A stretch of DNA of 64,000 nt from Ichthyosporea sp. XGB-2017a. Lineage: Eukaryota; Opisthokonta; Ichthyosporea. The stretch covers positions 153,305 through 217,304 of the forward strand of contig PDIM01010337.1 in the NCBI GenBank assembly GCA_002811675.1. Direction: 5' to 3'. Positions 1 through 10,392 of the stretch are shown piece after piece. Below the pieces are notes generated by a model. That model did not search any database. It saw only the letters and a list, made by a program, of their open reading frames with translations, and had not been told where the DNA came from. The translations under genes were made by a program, and so were the position numbers. The first letter of the stretch is position 1. The number at the start of each line of letters is the position of its first letter.

Positions 1-1411
1 ATACATTAGGAACCGACGAGCTCTTCGCAAATATGGTGGTGTCAAGAAGTTAGTGGCGCTTTTGAAGCAAACCCCTGGACAGCAAAATGATGATCTCGCA
101 AGAAGTGGGGCGCTTGCCTTGTGGAGTTGTAGTAAAAGTCAAAAAAACAAAGACTCCCTTCGGCAATGTGGGGCTATTCCTCTCTTGGCTAACCTACTTC
201 AATCTGATAATGAGGAACTTCTCATTCCCGTTGTTGGTATCCTTCAGGAGTGCGCCTATGATCCCAAATACAGGGTTCTCATTAGATCTTCTGGAATGAT
301 TCATTTTCTTGTGAAGAACGTGAGCAGCGAAAATAGAGAATTACAAACGCACTGTGCAAGTGCAATTTTCAAATGCGCTGAAGATGAAGAAACTCAAAAT
401 TTAGTTCGCGAGTACAACGGATTGGAGCCACTGGTAAAGCTTTTGTACGTTACTGATAACAAAGAACTACTGTCTGCCGCAACAGGGGCAGTTTGGAAAT
501 GTGCCGTGAACAAAGAAAATGTTTCGAAACTTCAAGAGCTGCACGCGATTGATCAGCTTGTCAATCTTTTAAGCGATCAGCCTGAGGACGTACTTATAAA
601 TGTAGTTGGAGCAATAGGCGAGTGTGCTCAAAATCCTGAAAATAGGAGAAGCATTAGGGGCGCCGGAGGGATTCCCGCCATTGTAAACCTTCTTACAGGA
701 ACAAATCAAGCTCTTTTGGTTAATGTAACTAAAGCCGTGGGTCAATGTGCTTTGGGTTCACCAGAAAATATGGCCATTATCGATAAGCTCGATGGTGTGC
801 GTCTTCTGTGGTCACTGCTTAAGTCACCAAACCCTGAAGTTCAAGCAAGTGCTGCGTGGGCCATTTGCCCTTGCATTGAAAATGCGAAAGATGCCGGAGA
901 AATGGTGAGATCTTTTGTTGGTGGTTTAGAGCTCATCGTTAGTTTATTAAAATCAGACAACATCGAGGTTCTTGCATCAGTGTGTGCTGCAATTGCAAAC
1001 ATCGCAAAGGACGAAGAGAATTTGGCTGTTATCACTGATCATGGTGTAGTTCATATGCTTGCTAAATTAGTCAAAACGAACCATGATAGACTCCGAAAGC
1101 CATTAGCCGAAGCTATTGCCCGATGCTGTCTTTGGGGAAACAATCGAGTGGCCTTCGGAGCTGCTGGGGCAGTTGCTCCATTAGTTAAATATTTAAAATC
1201 TCCCGATGAAGAAGTTCACAGGTCGACAGCAAGGGCCCTTTTCCAATTATCTCTTGATGGTGATAACTGCATGACAATGCACGAAAGCAGTGTTGTCCCA
1301 TATCTCCTAACTTTGGTTGGTTCACCAGACGAATCCCTTCAAGAAGCCGCCGCTGGCTGCTTGGGCAATATTAGGCGCCTCGCCTTGAGTTTCGAGAAAG
1401 CGTCAATTTAA
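1..1411 (+). CDS. ODAD2: Outer dynein arm docking complex subunit 2 (ARMC4), 5' partial
   Basis: Armadillo-repeat protein that helps anchor outer dynein arms on ciliary doublet microtubules. The frame is already open at base 2 and the first in-frame ATG lies inside a repeat (about base 300), so the N-terminus is outside the window. About 470 residues are visible. They form roughly ten tandem ARM repeats of about 42 residues, each with a hydrophobic helix followed by a motif such as [32 protein letters not shown] or [12 protein letters not shown]. The end reads [18 protein letters not shown], which closely matches the C-terminus of animal ARMC4. The stop is at 1409-1411 and an AATAAA signal follows at 1419-1424, so the 3' UTR is very short. 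It converges on CFAP20, another ciliary gene, with 223 bp between the two stops. The family call is strong; only the missing 5' part is uncertain. Confidence 0.9.
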   Translation, partial: YIRNRRALRKYGGVKKLVALLKQTPGQQNDDLARSGALALWSCSKSQKNKDSLRQCGAIPLLANLLQSDNEELLIPVVGILQECAYDPKYRVLIRSSGMIHFLVKNVSSENRELQTHCASAIFKCAEDEETQNLVREYNGLEPLVKLLYVTDNKELLSAATGAVWKCAVNKENVSKLQELHAIDQLVNLLSDQPEDVLINVVGAIGECAQNPENRRSIRGAGGIPAIVNLLTGTNQALLVNVTKAVGQCALGSPENMAIIDKLDGVRLLWSLLKSPNPEVQASAAWAICPCIENAKDAGEMVRSFVGGLELIVSLLKSDNIEVLASVCAAIANIAKDEENLAVITDHGVVHMLAKLVKTNHDRLRKPLAEAIARCCLWGNNRVAFGAAGAVAPLVKYLKSPDEEVHRSTARALFQLSLDGDNCMTMHESSVVPYLLTLVGSPDESLQEAAAGCLGNIRRLALSFEKASI

Positions 1412-1418
1412 ATGACTT

Positions 1419-1424
1419 AATAAA
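1419..1424 (+). terminator. Poly(A) signal AATAAA of ODAD2
   Basis: A canonical AATAAA hexamer begins 8 bases after the ODAD2 stop codon. Its placement implies a very short 3' UTR, in keeping with the close spacing to the convergent gene. Confidence 0.5.
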
Positions 1425-1634
1425 AACAAAATACTTCAAAAGAAGCTTGCAAGCGAACAATCTTCACAGCAATCACAGATGTCAAAATCACTATTCAAAA
1501 GCATTTAAATTGTGTTATATGGTTTGGAAATTTATTTTAGTCTGCATTTTGTTCTTTTGTAGGATTTTAATTTCTTTCGATGCGTGTTTGTCTATGATAT
1601 GAAGTTAAGAACATCGTACAGCACAGTTTCCTTT

Positions 1635-2692
1635 TTACTTCTTCAAAGGCAAGAAAAGTTTAAACTCGGGTGGAAGTTCGTCCTCAGAGTAAAGTCTGTC
1701 CGAAAAGTAAACGCGTCGAATGCGGCAGTTGGCATGGATTTGGACCCTGAGGGTCTCAATGTAATTCGTACCATAAGCACGTCGAGTAAAATCAGAAAGA
1801 TTAAATTGAATTTGATTCCATCCGTCATCCAGACGCATAGGCATTGTGCAAATAAACGGCTTGACACGTGTGGTTGATTGGTAATTCGAGGCTCGAAATC
1901 TACGACGTACGTTTTTATCGTCAAGCACCTGAACTTCGAAAGTGAAATATTTCTTTAAGTTTTTGATGATCATCACAAGAAACGGAAGCTTGACGCCTAA
2001 AGTCTGCAGTACCCAACATCGAAAACAAATACGGTAACATAGACACTATGGTTAGTAAACAAACACAAATCAAATAAAAACACTTTTTAAGACAACAATA
2101 TACCTTTTTAGGTTCTGCAGGGCACGTGATGTAGTTGGTGCTAACATTTGTTCCCATGATTTCAATCACCAAAGACTGAATATCGTTATCAGTGATTCTT
2201 TTTATATGCCCATTGCGTACTTCAAACATCCAATGAAAAACAAACACAACACAAATACATTTCTTGAGTTAGAACACACTCTTTTAACTCTCTTTTCATG
2301 CATCATTCACTTTCCAGTTGACGAACACATTGTTCAAGCAGAGTGTTTGTAAACTCACAGTCTAACTCCCTCACCTTTTTTGTCCCAGATTTGTAACGGT
2401 TTGCTACCTATGCTGTATAGGATAGACAGGAATCCTGACTGTTAAAAACAACCGCATCCATTTTGAAGGAAAAAGAAAACACAAAATAAAACAATGAAGA
2501 TTTAGCTTTTTTTCTCTTTTCTCTTCGCACATCACATTTTGTACTCATTCTAATAGGCTCTTCCCAGTTCAAGGAAAAGTCCATAGGCATCTCGATTCGC
2601 CTCTTTGAACAACAATTCTGTCTCTCTCTGCTATCCCCCCGTCCCCTTTTCTTTCCTCAGTTTGCTCTTACCTGAAACGTATTTTTAAACAT
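1635..2692 (-). CDS. CFAP20: Cilia- and flagella-associated protein 20, four exons
   Basis: Axonemal inner-junction protein (BUG22 family), among the most conserved ciliary proteins. I assembled four exons on the minus strand: 2692-2672 (begins MFKNTFQ), 2438-2375 ([11 protein letters not shown]...), 2219-2104 ([15 protein letters not shown]...) and 2003-1635. The introns are 2439-2671, 2220-2374 and 2004-2103, all GT..AG with matching phases. The joined length is 570 nt or 189 residues, against 193 in human. The last exon contains [20 protein letters not shown] and [20 protein letters not shown]-type sequence nearly identical to the animal protein. A simple single-ORF reading would miss the first third. 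It is the most intron-rich gene I could resolve here. Confidence 0.96.
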
Positions 2693-5401
2693 GATTGACC
2701 AAAACTCCCTCCTCACTTCTTTTCTTCTTCTTTTCTTCTTTTTCTTCCTTTCCAAATCCTCGTTTTCCTTTAATACACAAAAACAAGAATGAATCAATCC
2801 CCCCTACTATTTAAATTTCTAAATGTTATTCTTTTATTGATCAATGCCAATGATCAATTTTCATCCAACAACAAAAATAAAATAAAAGAAAATAAAAAAC
2901 AAGAAAAAGAAAAGATACAGATAAAAAGGAAGGAAAAAGAAAAGAAGCGCACTGAAGAAAAAAAGAAAAGCCTATAAAAAACTTTTTTCAAACAGAAAAT
3001 GAAAGAAAATATGTAAAGATATGGTCTCCATGGCAACGGGCAAGGTAAAAGAGACTCTCTGGTGGATTTTCCGATGATTTTAACCTCTACAATAACTCGA
3101 AGAAATTCTGGTTCACCCAACTTGCCTTTTTTGGGGTTTTCATTGCAAAAGGGGATCCTCGGTACCTTATTTTAGTTCTTTTCAGTTTAAAACCAAATAT
3201 ATAAGAGGCATCAATTAAATTCAGGTACAGCTTTGAATTCAATGACTTAAGTGCGTTTATTACTGAAGAGCATGAACAGTCTTCTGATTGCAGTTTGAAA
3301 TATCGGCGTGCATAAGGACGATGCTCTATGCTCAGTAGATGATTTCGTCGGTTCTTTGTTAAATTTTGGAATACCACTTTCCCATTAAACTCCGAAAACG
3401 GAATAAAACTCCGAAAAACGGAAGGGAATTGTGAGGTGAGATGTGTTTTTAACAGATTGTTGTCGGAAGCTTTATCATAGATTATGTAGACCGAATTTCC
3501 ATTATTTTTAAGTTCACGATCGGTCATTGCTAGAATGCTACATTGCTATATGCTAATTAGGTCATGATTAAATATCGTTCTGATGATAGATTGCTATGTT
3601 CCATATAAAAAATGGGAGTCCTTGGTCCTTTGTCTTAAATTTGTGTAAAGGATATTTGCTGGAGACACTTGGCGTACAATCTTTTTCGGGGCTATAACAA
3701 TTTGACATTGTTGTGAACATCATCCACTTACCTTTGGAATGCATATATGGGATAAGGCCATGCTTGCAGTAGAGTCACAGTCTTGGAAAGTTGCAGCACA
3801 CAAGTTGGTATAGAGTATAATCATTGGATACGAACCGGTGTACAGGTTGTACAGGTTCCTGTATTTTCACAAGGTTCACTTATTAGCACTTGAAGTCCAA
3901 TAGACATATTCTTGTCGTGTATCCGTAATTCTATTTCCACATTCACCAGTAAATCTTTAACATTATTTCCACTATGCCGAAGATCTACTTTGCTGATATC
4001 ACTAACCAATGACTAAAATGAAACAAAAACTCACGGATAGAGTATGCCCGAAGTAGTAAGAAACAAGCAGAACTTCTCGCATTCAGTTATAGCACATCTA
4101 TTTATATTTACTCAAAGGAAATGGGATAGAGTAGAATATGGAGACTGTTACAATACCCCAAATATTGCTATATTCAGAATAATATTTTTCAAACGAATGT
4201 TACAAACCTTATTAAGTTAAGTTAACTGTGGTTGAGAGTCACACAGAGCAGAGCGTGATGCATGCGATCCAACAAGGATATTTGGACAACCTGTTCCTCT
4301 CCTGCAATACTGTTGGTGGTCCTGATTGATACACTTTTGATGGGTCAAATACAGTACAAGAATAACAGATATTTCAGCAGGAATACAGAGATCTTTGGTA
4401 GCGCAACATTGTAATTCAGAACTTGCCCTATCAAACCAAACACTAAGTCTAAGCCGAACTTCTGACGAACAACCACCACATGACTCGAACCAAAATTATG
4501 TCTATAACGTTTAAAATTACTTTCAGAACACCTCCGTCGCTCTTTTATCAGCCTCTTATATAAGATGTGTTTTGAGGTCTGTTTTGATATCTTTTGCTGT
4601 TGCTTTGTTTTTGTTGAGGCATGCTGCTGTTCCTTTTGTTTATTGTACTGTGAAGCGTTTCTCTCTCGAAAAAATTATAAAAGGTACGATACTCAGCTTT
4701 TGATACTTACCAAGGGTACTTACTAAGGGTACTCCCCCGTTAAATATTGGAAACATTTTGACTTCACTTCTCTTGCAAAAGACCTTGCACTGATAAAATT
4801 TTGAGAGAAGTCGGCTTTTCTTTAGTCTGAATGGGGCAACTTGCGCAAGATACAAAAGATAAAAGGCGTTGGCTTTTGATTATGTTCCCCGAAGTTCACC
4901 AAAGCCGTGAAAGAATAGAGAAGACCTCGGATATAGTTCTTCTATACAAGGTTTTAAACTATTGGTTAATTGCCATCTACGCGCCATTGAGAAGATAAAG
5001 TTTGTAAGCCAATTAAGAGAATGAAAATTCCTCCATTCACTCTGAACAATAAAAGCAATTACGCGCAACGCTACGCATTCTACGAAGACTTTAGTGATAG
5101 GCAATACGTGCTCTTGCTCTTAGCTGCATCCATTGATAACATATTGCAACAAACAAGTGTAGCAAGCACAGTATACAACGCTGTTCAAAACTAGAAGTCC
5201 CAATACCAACTCCTTACAACAAAGAGAGCAAAGTTCCTTGAATGAAAAACCAAAAACCGAAACGACAAGTACAAAAGGCAGCTCTAGGTGAGTTATCAGA
5301 AGCAGCACAATTTGTCAAAATGAAAAAAAGAAAAAAGAAAAGTTTCACACGGTTTTCTGGTAGTAAATGTATAGGAAAGAGTGATTTTCTATAGTTAATG
5401 T
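2693..5401. other. Unresolved 2.7 kb region with candidate minus-strand exons
   Basis: No gene here could be recognised. On the minus strand several frames look protein-like. One (about 4490-4205) is very cysteine-rich and contains SCGGCSSEVRLRL and QQYCRRGTGCPN. Another (about 4015-3821) contains ISEPCENTGTCTTCTPV. A third frame ends at a good donor, AAG|GTAAGT, near 3732. A 146-codon frame covers 3527-3087. Together they could be an intron-rich gene for a secreted or membrane protein, but I could not chain them with consistent splice phases. Bases 2850-2980 are a purine-rich A/G tract. Confidence 0.25.
3087..3527 (-). CDS. Hypothetical 146-residue ORF
   Basis: Open frame beginning with ATG at 3527 (MTDRELKNNGNSVYIIYDK) and ending FFELL. 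It is not recognised as any family. It contains a short Cys-rich spot (SEDCSCSS) and a basic C-terminal part (FKLKRTKIRYRGSPF). It may be a terminal exon of the possible cysteine-rich gene upstream, a standalone small gene, or chance. Composition is less AT-biased than the flanks, which gives slight support to coding. Confidence 0.25.
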   Translation of the reverse strand: MTDRELKNNGNSVYIIYDKASDNNLLKTHLTSQFPSVFRSFIPFSEFNGKVVFQNLTKNRRNHLLSIEHRPYARRYFKLQSEDCSCSSVINALKSLNSKLYLNLIDASYIFGFKLKRTKIRYRGSPFAMKTPKKASWVNQNFFELL

Positions 5402-5437
5402 ATTGGACCAGGCGAGGCCCCAAAAGGGTATAAAAGG
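5402..5437 (+). promoter_or_regulatory. Core promoter of RPL41: inverted CCAAT and TATA box
   Basis: ATTGG (an inverted CCAAT box) lies at 5402-5406 and a consensus TATAAAAGG at 5429-5437. About 30 bases downstream comes a pyrimidine tract (5468-5482, T9 then CTTCCTC) that resembles the 5' terminal oligopyrimidine start of ribosomal protein mRNAs. The position fits transcription of the RPL41 gene, with its first non-coding exon ending at 5518. Confidence 0.6.
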
Positions 5438-5518
5438 GCCCGCCCAACCCCGCTAGTACTCCCCAGATTTTTTTTTCTTCCTCTGAATTTGCTTTTATAA
5501 TTTTGTTGGTATTGTCAG

Positions 5519-6205
5519 GTAGGTTTAGTTCATTGTTTTGTGATTTTTGTGGTGTTGGTACAGACTGTGTGTTTGGAAATACGGGTGTTTTAGCGGCAGA
5601 GGTGAAGGGGTTGACAAAAGATGCTTTTGGTAGATCTCAAGATTTACATTTAGATTTCACTAGATTTAGATTTAGTTTCTTTTTTTTTTAAAAAAAGGAA
5701 AGAAGCTTAGTAGTTCTTTTTGGGGCTTATGCATGTATGGATGTTTGATTGATTGCTTTCACTTCTATCATGCGATGCTTAGTTGTCGTGGGGTATGGAT
5801 GGGTATCGAGAACATCTATTCACAAGATAGTTTTCTGGATTAAAATTTAATTTAATTTTAGAAATTATAATTTAAAAGAGAAAGGGCAAAGACAGTTTTA
5901 GTTCCATCAATGCTTCATTTATCATCCTGATGATATCCTTTAGCTTAGCGATGTTTTGCTTGGGCACAATCCATCGTTAAAGGGGTACTTGTTTGTAGTG
6001 GCATTGGAACGTGAGGGAACTTTTTATTAAATTGTCGTTTCAGTTGTTGGTTGAGAACTTCTGAAATTTATTTCAAATGTACATTTATAACGCCTTTACG
6101 CATTTTGTTCCACACATGAATGTCTTGCCTTGAGCTGTATTGTTCACTTTTGTCTAAAGAGCGTGATTTCTAACTTCATAATGTATTTTCTATTTTTGTG
6201 TGCAG
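5519..6205 (+). other. 5'-UTR intron of RPL41
   Basis: The donor CAG|GTAGGT at 5518/5519 and the acceptor TTTTTGTGTGCAG ending at 6205 frame a 687-nt interval just before the RPL41 start codon, which sits two bases after the acceptor. It is much longer than the coding introns found here (90-233 nt). I see no conserved RNA gene or long ORF in it, apart from a short chance frame at its 5' end. Confidence 0.55.
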
Positions 6206-6206
6206 A

Positions 6207-6284
6207 ATGAGAGCTAAGTGGAAGAAGAAGAGAGTAAGACGTCTGAAACGTAAGAGAAGAAAGATGAGACAGAGATCCAAGTAA
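6207..6284 (+). CDS. RPL41: 60S ribosomal protein L41 (eL41), 25 residues
   Basis: The smallest eukaryotic ribosomal protein, a single basic helix at the subunit interface. The ORF starts at ATG 6207, ends with TAA at 6282-6284, and encodes 25 residues beginning MRAKWKKKRVRRLKRKR and ending MRQRSK. It differs from the human protein at only two positions. It is too short for ordinary ORF filters. The upstream acceptor site, TATA box and pyrimidine-rich start support a real gene whose mRNA has a spliced 5' leader. Confidence 0.96.
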   Translation: MRAKWKKKRVRRLKRKRRKMRQRSK

Positions 6285-6888
6285 ACGCATAGCAGGTTAA
6301 CCTAACTTAAAGTGTGCGTTGGATTTCACATCTTTTCAGTACTTCTCTGAACTAGGACTAGATTTTAAGGGCGTCGGGATGAAGGGCTGCACCCAGGTTT
6401 TATTGTAGTTTGTTTTTCTTTTGGGAACCAAGGATATGATGACCTTGCTAGCTGGTTTTTGTTCTGGAATAAATGGAAACGTTTAAATGCTCTTAAAAAG
6501 GTGTTGCCTCTCTTCTTTGTTAAGCATGTTTTTGACATTTATTTAGAATTCTTTGGTTAAGTTAGTTTCTTTTTTTATAAATGTTTTCTATTTTTTTTTT
6601 CTATTTTTTCCCTTTTGGCTATGTCCTGTGTTTACCGAGAGGAGAGTGGAGTATTGCAAAAGAGAAACACAGAACGAGAGTGGCTAAGGGACTTTTTTTC
6701 CCCCAAGTAAAGTGAAGTAATGAAGGAGGAATTAAGGGTGCCAATAAATTATGCCTTAGAGTATTGATAAGAAAAGTAAATGGCCTTTGAGCCTAGGAAG
6801 CTAGGCATCTGCAATGAATACAATTATACACACATAAAGACCATACATTATAAGTTTGACCCGCAACTCTTTAAAGATGACGCTTAAC
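6285..6888. other. Intergenic, convergent 3' ends of RPL41 and Rab5
   Basis: No coding signal. The sequence holds the RPL41 3' UTR, including AATAAA at about 6468, several T-rich tracts at 6560-6610, and the 3' end of Rab5. Confidence 0.5.
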
Positions 6889-7643
6889 TTAGCAGCAACC
6901 ACCCTTCTTCCTTTGCCCTTCTTCACCATCTGCTCGCACAAGCTCCACCTTGCCTCCCTGCCCTCTATTAGCAGCCGAGGAAGCACCGGCTTCATTCTTA
7001 GGGAGTTTCTTAGCAATGGCCAAAAATATTTCATTTACATTAAATGCAGTTTTAGCGGATGTTTCCATAAATAGCAGTCCGTTATCTTCAGCATATGATC
7101 GCGCTTCTTCGGTTTCAATCATTCGCTTGTTGCTCAAATCTTTTTTGTTACCTGCAAGTGCGATAACAATGTTAGGTGAAGCTTGTCTTTGAAGTTCTTT
7201 GACCCAGGTCTTTGCTCTATTAAATGTATCGTTATTTGTTACATCATACACAACTATGGCAGCCTGAGCACCTCTATAATACATTGGCGCTAGACTGTGA
7301 TATCTTTCCTGTCCTGCCGTATCCCAAATTTCAAACTTCACAGTAGTATCATCTAAACATACAGTTTGTGTCAAAAAGGCTGCACCAATTGTACTCTCCT
7401 GATATTCATGAAACTGTCCCTTAACGAATCTCAAAACAAGACTAGATTTACCAACCGCTGATTCACCTATATGCAATGCAATAAACCAAAACTCAACTGC
7501 ATTAATAAACGATTTCTCTACATAACATGTAAAATTCATCTTCTACTTCAGAACGTTAACTTACCCAAAAGCACTAGCTTGAACTGGCACACTTTGCCCC
7601 CAGGAGCAGCAGCTCTTGGCGAATTTCTAGCTCCCGCAGACAT
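6889..7643 (-). CDS. RAB5: Rab5 small GTPase, two exons
   Basis: Early-endosome Rab GTPase controlling homotypic fusion and endocytic traffic. Exon 1 (7643-7565) encodes [16 protein letters not shown] and [12 protein letters not shown] 98-nt intron (7564-7467, GTAAGT..ATATAG) splits a glycine codon. Exon 2 (7466-6889) continues [13 protein letters not shown]. The total is 218 residues. Visible motifs are the P-loop GESAVGKS (27-34), switch [22 protein letters not shown] (the Rab5 signature), the guanine-specificity motif NKKD, ETSAK, and a C-terminal GGCC double-cysteine prenylation site. An unspliced reading adds a false N-terminus from the intron. It is transcribed divergently from the glutamate kinase gene. 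Confidence 0.95.
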
Positions 7644-8501
7644 TACGATAAAAACAAAAAACAATCACAACAATGAACGGATTATATATGATTCAAAACA
7701 ATCAAAAAAATAAAAAACCCTCTTTTTCTAATACAACGAAGGGTACGATTTGTGACAAGAAGCAATTTCCGTAAATCAAACCCTTTACAATGACATAAAA
7801 ATCAGGGATCCCTTTTGACAAATCCAAAACAAACTCTAATGACACAAAAAACAATCAACAATCCAAACAAACCAACAAAAATTAAAACTTGACACCGGCT
7901 GCTGCTGCCTGCAAAGAAAAAAAAAATTACAACCTCCTTGACACGTCCCAATTTTTCCCCCCCGTTTTTCGGTTTGAAGCATTAATTATTGAAAAAGTTT
8001 TTTTTCCTTTTTACTTTTTTTTTTCATCATGAGTCGAGTCGCTGTAGCCTTGTTAGCCACAAAAATGAAAATGAAATGATCATTAATTACCAATATATAG
8101 CGCAGCAATAATTTAAGTTGCTCCTCATCACGTTCGAGACTCTTCTTCTCTATTGGACCCTCCATATATTATATTAATGAGGACTAGTAGTCTATATATA
8201 GATTTGTGAATTGTCGCATTAGTAGATAAAAAATTACTCTTATAAGGGTCTATTTAAAAAATCGATGATGTCAATGAGAAGGGAAGAAAATGAAAAATTG
8301 TACAAGCTGTGCCGTTTCTTGTCCTTCTTATTCGGTTTCGGTTGTTTGGTGGGTTTATTAGAAACAAGAAAATTTGGAAATTTGGAAATCGGTGTGCTAT
8401 TAGCCCACTGTAACTGCTTTGAAGATTTCGTAGTTGTATAAGCGGCTCTTGGTGAATTTGTTTCGAGATTGGCTTTCTGAGGGTGGGGTATAGTTTCAAA
8501 G
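7644..8501. other. Shared promoter interval, Rab5 / glutamate 5-kinase
   Basis: An 858-bp divergent intergenic region, AT-rich, with A- and T-runs. TATA-like stretches occur near 8093 (ATATATAG), 8166 (ATATATTATAT) and 8239 (TATAAGGG). No ORF in it looks coding. Confidence 0.4.
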
Positions 8502-9614
8502 ATGTTCAATGCACGAGAACAAGCGAAGTGCCTTAGTTCGCCTATGCGAGTAGTTGTAAAGATTGGAAGTTCCAGTGTGGTTGATGCTGGAACAAAACAA
8601 GTTGCTTTGTCCACTATTACAATGCTAGTGGAGACTGTTTGTTCACTTATTGATGCTGGTCATCAAGTAGTTTTGGTGTCTAGCGGGGCTGTGGGAATTG
8701 GAACGCTAAAAATGGCACTAGAGCCTGGAAATAGATGCGAGGTCACTCGTCGTGCTCTGGCTTCTGTGGGACAAGGAAGGCTGATGCGAGTCTATGATGA
8801 CCTATTCTCATATTATAACAAAAGTATAGCTCAGCTTCTGTTTACACGAAGCGATTTACAAGCAAGTGATCGGTACAAGCGCTTACAAAGAACGGTGAAC
8901 AAAATGCTTGAGCTGGGGGTAATTCCAATCATCAATGAAAATGACCCTATATCCGATCCCGATACCCAGTTCCAAGACAATGACCAGATATCAGCTTTGC
9001 TTTCTGCTGTAGTTGACGCGGACTGGCTTTTCCTACTGACTGATGTTGATGCCCTATACACGGCAAATCCAAACTCTAATCCAAATGCAAAGCCTATCCA
9101 TGTTGTAGAAGACATCGCCCTTTTAGACAGTGCCATTTCGATTTCTGGAACAATTTCATCTTGGGGAACGGGGGGGATGCAAACCAAAGTGAATGCCGCT
9201 CGTTTAGCGACTTCCGCGGGCTGCAAAACGGTGATTACTTCGTCTTATTGTCCTCATGACATCATTCGCATTCTGAATGGGGCAGAGAAAGGTACCGTAT
9301 TTTTGCCATCAAGTAAACCAGTGAGTGATCATGAGCGATGGATATTAAATTGCTTAGCACCCAAAGGAATTCTTCAGATTAATGGGACCTTTGAAGGAGG
9401 AAATTTGAATCTCAGCCATTTGGAGAGCGTGACAGGATGTTTTAAGGAGGGCTGTTCTGTACGTATTGTAAATTCAAATGGCAAAGAAATCGCTAGGGGT
9501 CTGAGTATACTTTCGTCTGCAGAGCTTCAATCAAAATTGAGCAATGAAATGTTAACAAAGGGAGAAAAAATGGAAATTCGTGTCATTGAAGACGAAAATT
9601 TAGCGTCCTTCTGA
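8502..9614 (+). CDS. Glutamate 5-kinase (standalone)
   Basis: Phosphorylates L-glutamate to gamma-glutamyl phosphate, the first step of proline synthesis. It has 370 residues. The amino-acid-kinase domain starts with RVVVKIGSSSVVDAG, followed by the substrate loop INENDPISDPDTQFQDNDQISAL, the nucleotide region LLTDVDALYTANPN, and GTGGMQTKVNAARLAT. A C-terminal PUA domain follows from about residue 285 (PKGILQINGTFEGG). ATG 8502 is used; an in-frame ATG at residue 15 is the start that bacterial homologues would suggest. No reductase domain follows, so it is the separate-enzyme form seen in fungi and bacteria rather than the fused animal and plant P5C synthase. Confidence 0.92.
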   Translation: MFNAREQAKCLSSPMRVVVKIGSSSVVDAGTKQVALSTITMLVETVCSLIDAGHQVVLVSSGAVGIGTLKMALEPGNRCEVTRRALASVGQGRLMRVYDDLFSYYNKSIAQLLFTRSDLQASDRYKRLQRTVNKMLELGVIPIINENDPISDPDTQFQDNDQISALLSAVVDADWLFLLTDVDALYTANPNSNPNAKPIHVVEDIALLDSAISISGTISSWGTGGMQTKVNAARLATSAGCKTVITSSYCPHDIIRILNGAEKGTVFLPSSKPVSDHERWILNCLAPKGILQINGTFEGGNLNLSHLESVTGCFKEGCSVRIVNSNGKEIARGLSILSSAELQSKLSNEMLTKGEKMEIRVIEDENLASF

Positions 9615-9729
9615 AAATAAAATTTACAACAATGAAATTAAACTAAATCAGAAACCTTTATATAAAAAGGTATTTTAGTCACCGCATTCATGCATCAACT
9701 AAATCAATGAACAGGACAATGAACAGGAT

Positions 9730-10392
9730 GCAATGACAATGGTTGCTAAGTTTGGTCTACCTCACCTGTTTGTACTGTACAGATACTTTCAATCCAGATT
9801 GCGAATTGGTTAAGGCAGCACTTATTGATGACCAATTTCCTGCCGACCCATCAAAGCACTAATAGGTACCGTGGAATATTAACAGCAAGGTCTTCCTCAC
9901 TCTCATAACCCTTCCAATATTGATTCATATGCATGGGCCGAAATCCCAGATCCAAAAGAAGAACCCGAACTGTTCAAGTTGGTCACACGATTGTTGATTC
10001 ATCATTGTGATGAATATGGTATAGATAAAAACACAAATCGTTGTAAAAAGGGTTTCCCAAAAGAATATAATAATGACGAAACCCGTTATCACGCTAATCC
10101 TTTTAAGAAGTCTCCCATTTATAGGAGAAGAGATCCTGAAAATTGATGTTTCAGTTTTAGTGTAAACCGCTACAACCACGAAACTGAGGGAGTGGAAACG
10201 ATTACATACACAAATGCAGATGTTGCTGAATATAATCCACAACTGCTATTAATGTTTCACATACATTGCACAGTGGTTATCAGCGGATGGGTGATTAAAT
10301 ATCTTTATAAATACATGTTTAAAGGTCCCGATTTAATGCAAGGTCAAACATATTGCAATACTTCACATTCAAATTTGATTTTGTTCATTTAG
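9730..10392 (+). mobile_element. Decayed Helitron Rep/helicase-like fragment
   Basis: Conceptual translation in shifting plus-strand frames gives blocks typical of the Helitron helicase-like (Rep) domain, in the right order. They are: VAKFGLPHLFV with NPDCELVKAAL; GLPHSHN (the two-histidine HUH-type segment); a long block from 9923 with EIPDPKEEPELFKLVTR and CKKGFPKEYNNDETRY; a TGA at about 10144; then VETITYTNADVAEYNPQLLL and IKYLYKYMFKGPD. Several frameshifts and stops show it is inactive. The downstream helicase and the element termini were not found, so it is a truncated relic. It lies between the glutamate kinase and an unknown gene. Confidence 0.8.

Noticed and set aside
3821-4500. HAP2/GCS1-like or tectonic-like protein
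   Set aside because: Cysteine-rich frames suggested these families, but no diagnostic motif could be aligned and exons could not be chained, so no name is given.
5120-5308. Minus-strand ORF with a signal-peptide-like hydrophobic start
   Set aside because: It begins with GTG and has a stop directly upstream and no ATG, so there is no supported start codon.
6889-7539. Rab5 read as a single exon from 7539
   Set aside because: The first residues come from the intron; the true N-terminus with the start of the GTPase fold is in the exon at 7565-7643.
9925-10242. Minus-strand 105-residue ORF
   Set aside because: It is the antisense of the best-preserved block of the Helitron Rep fragment.
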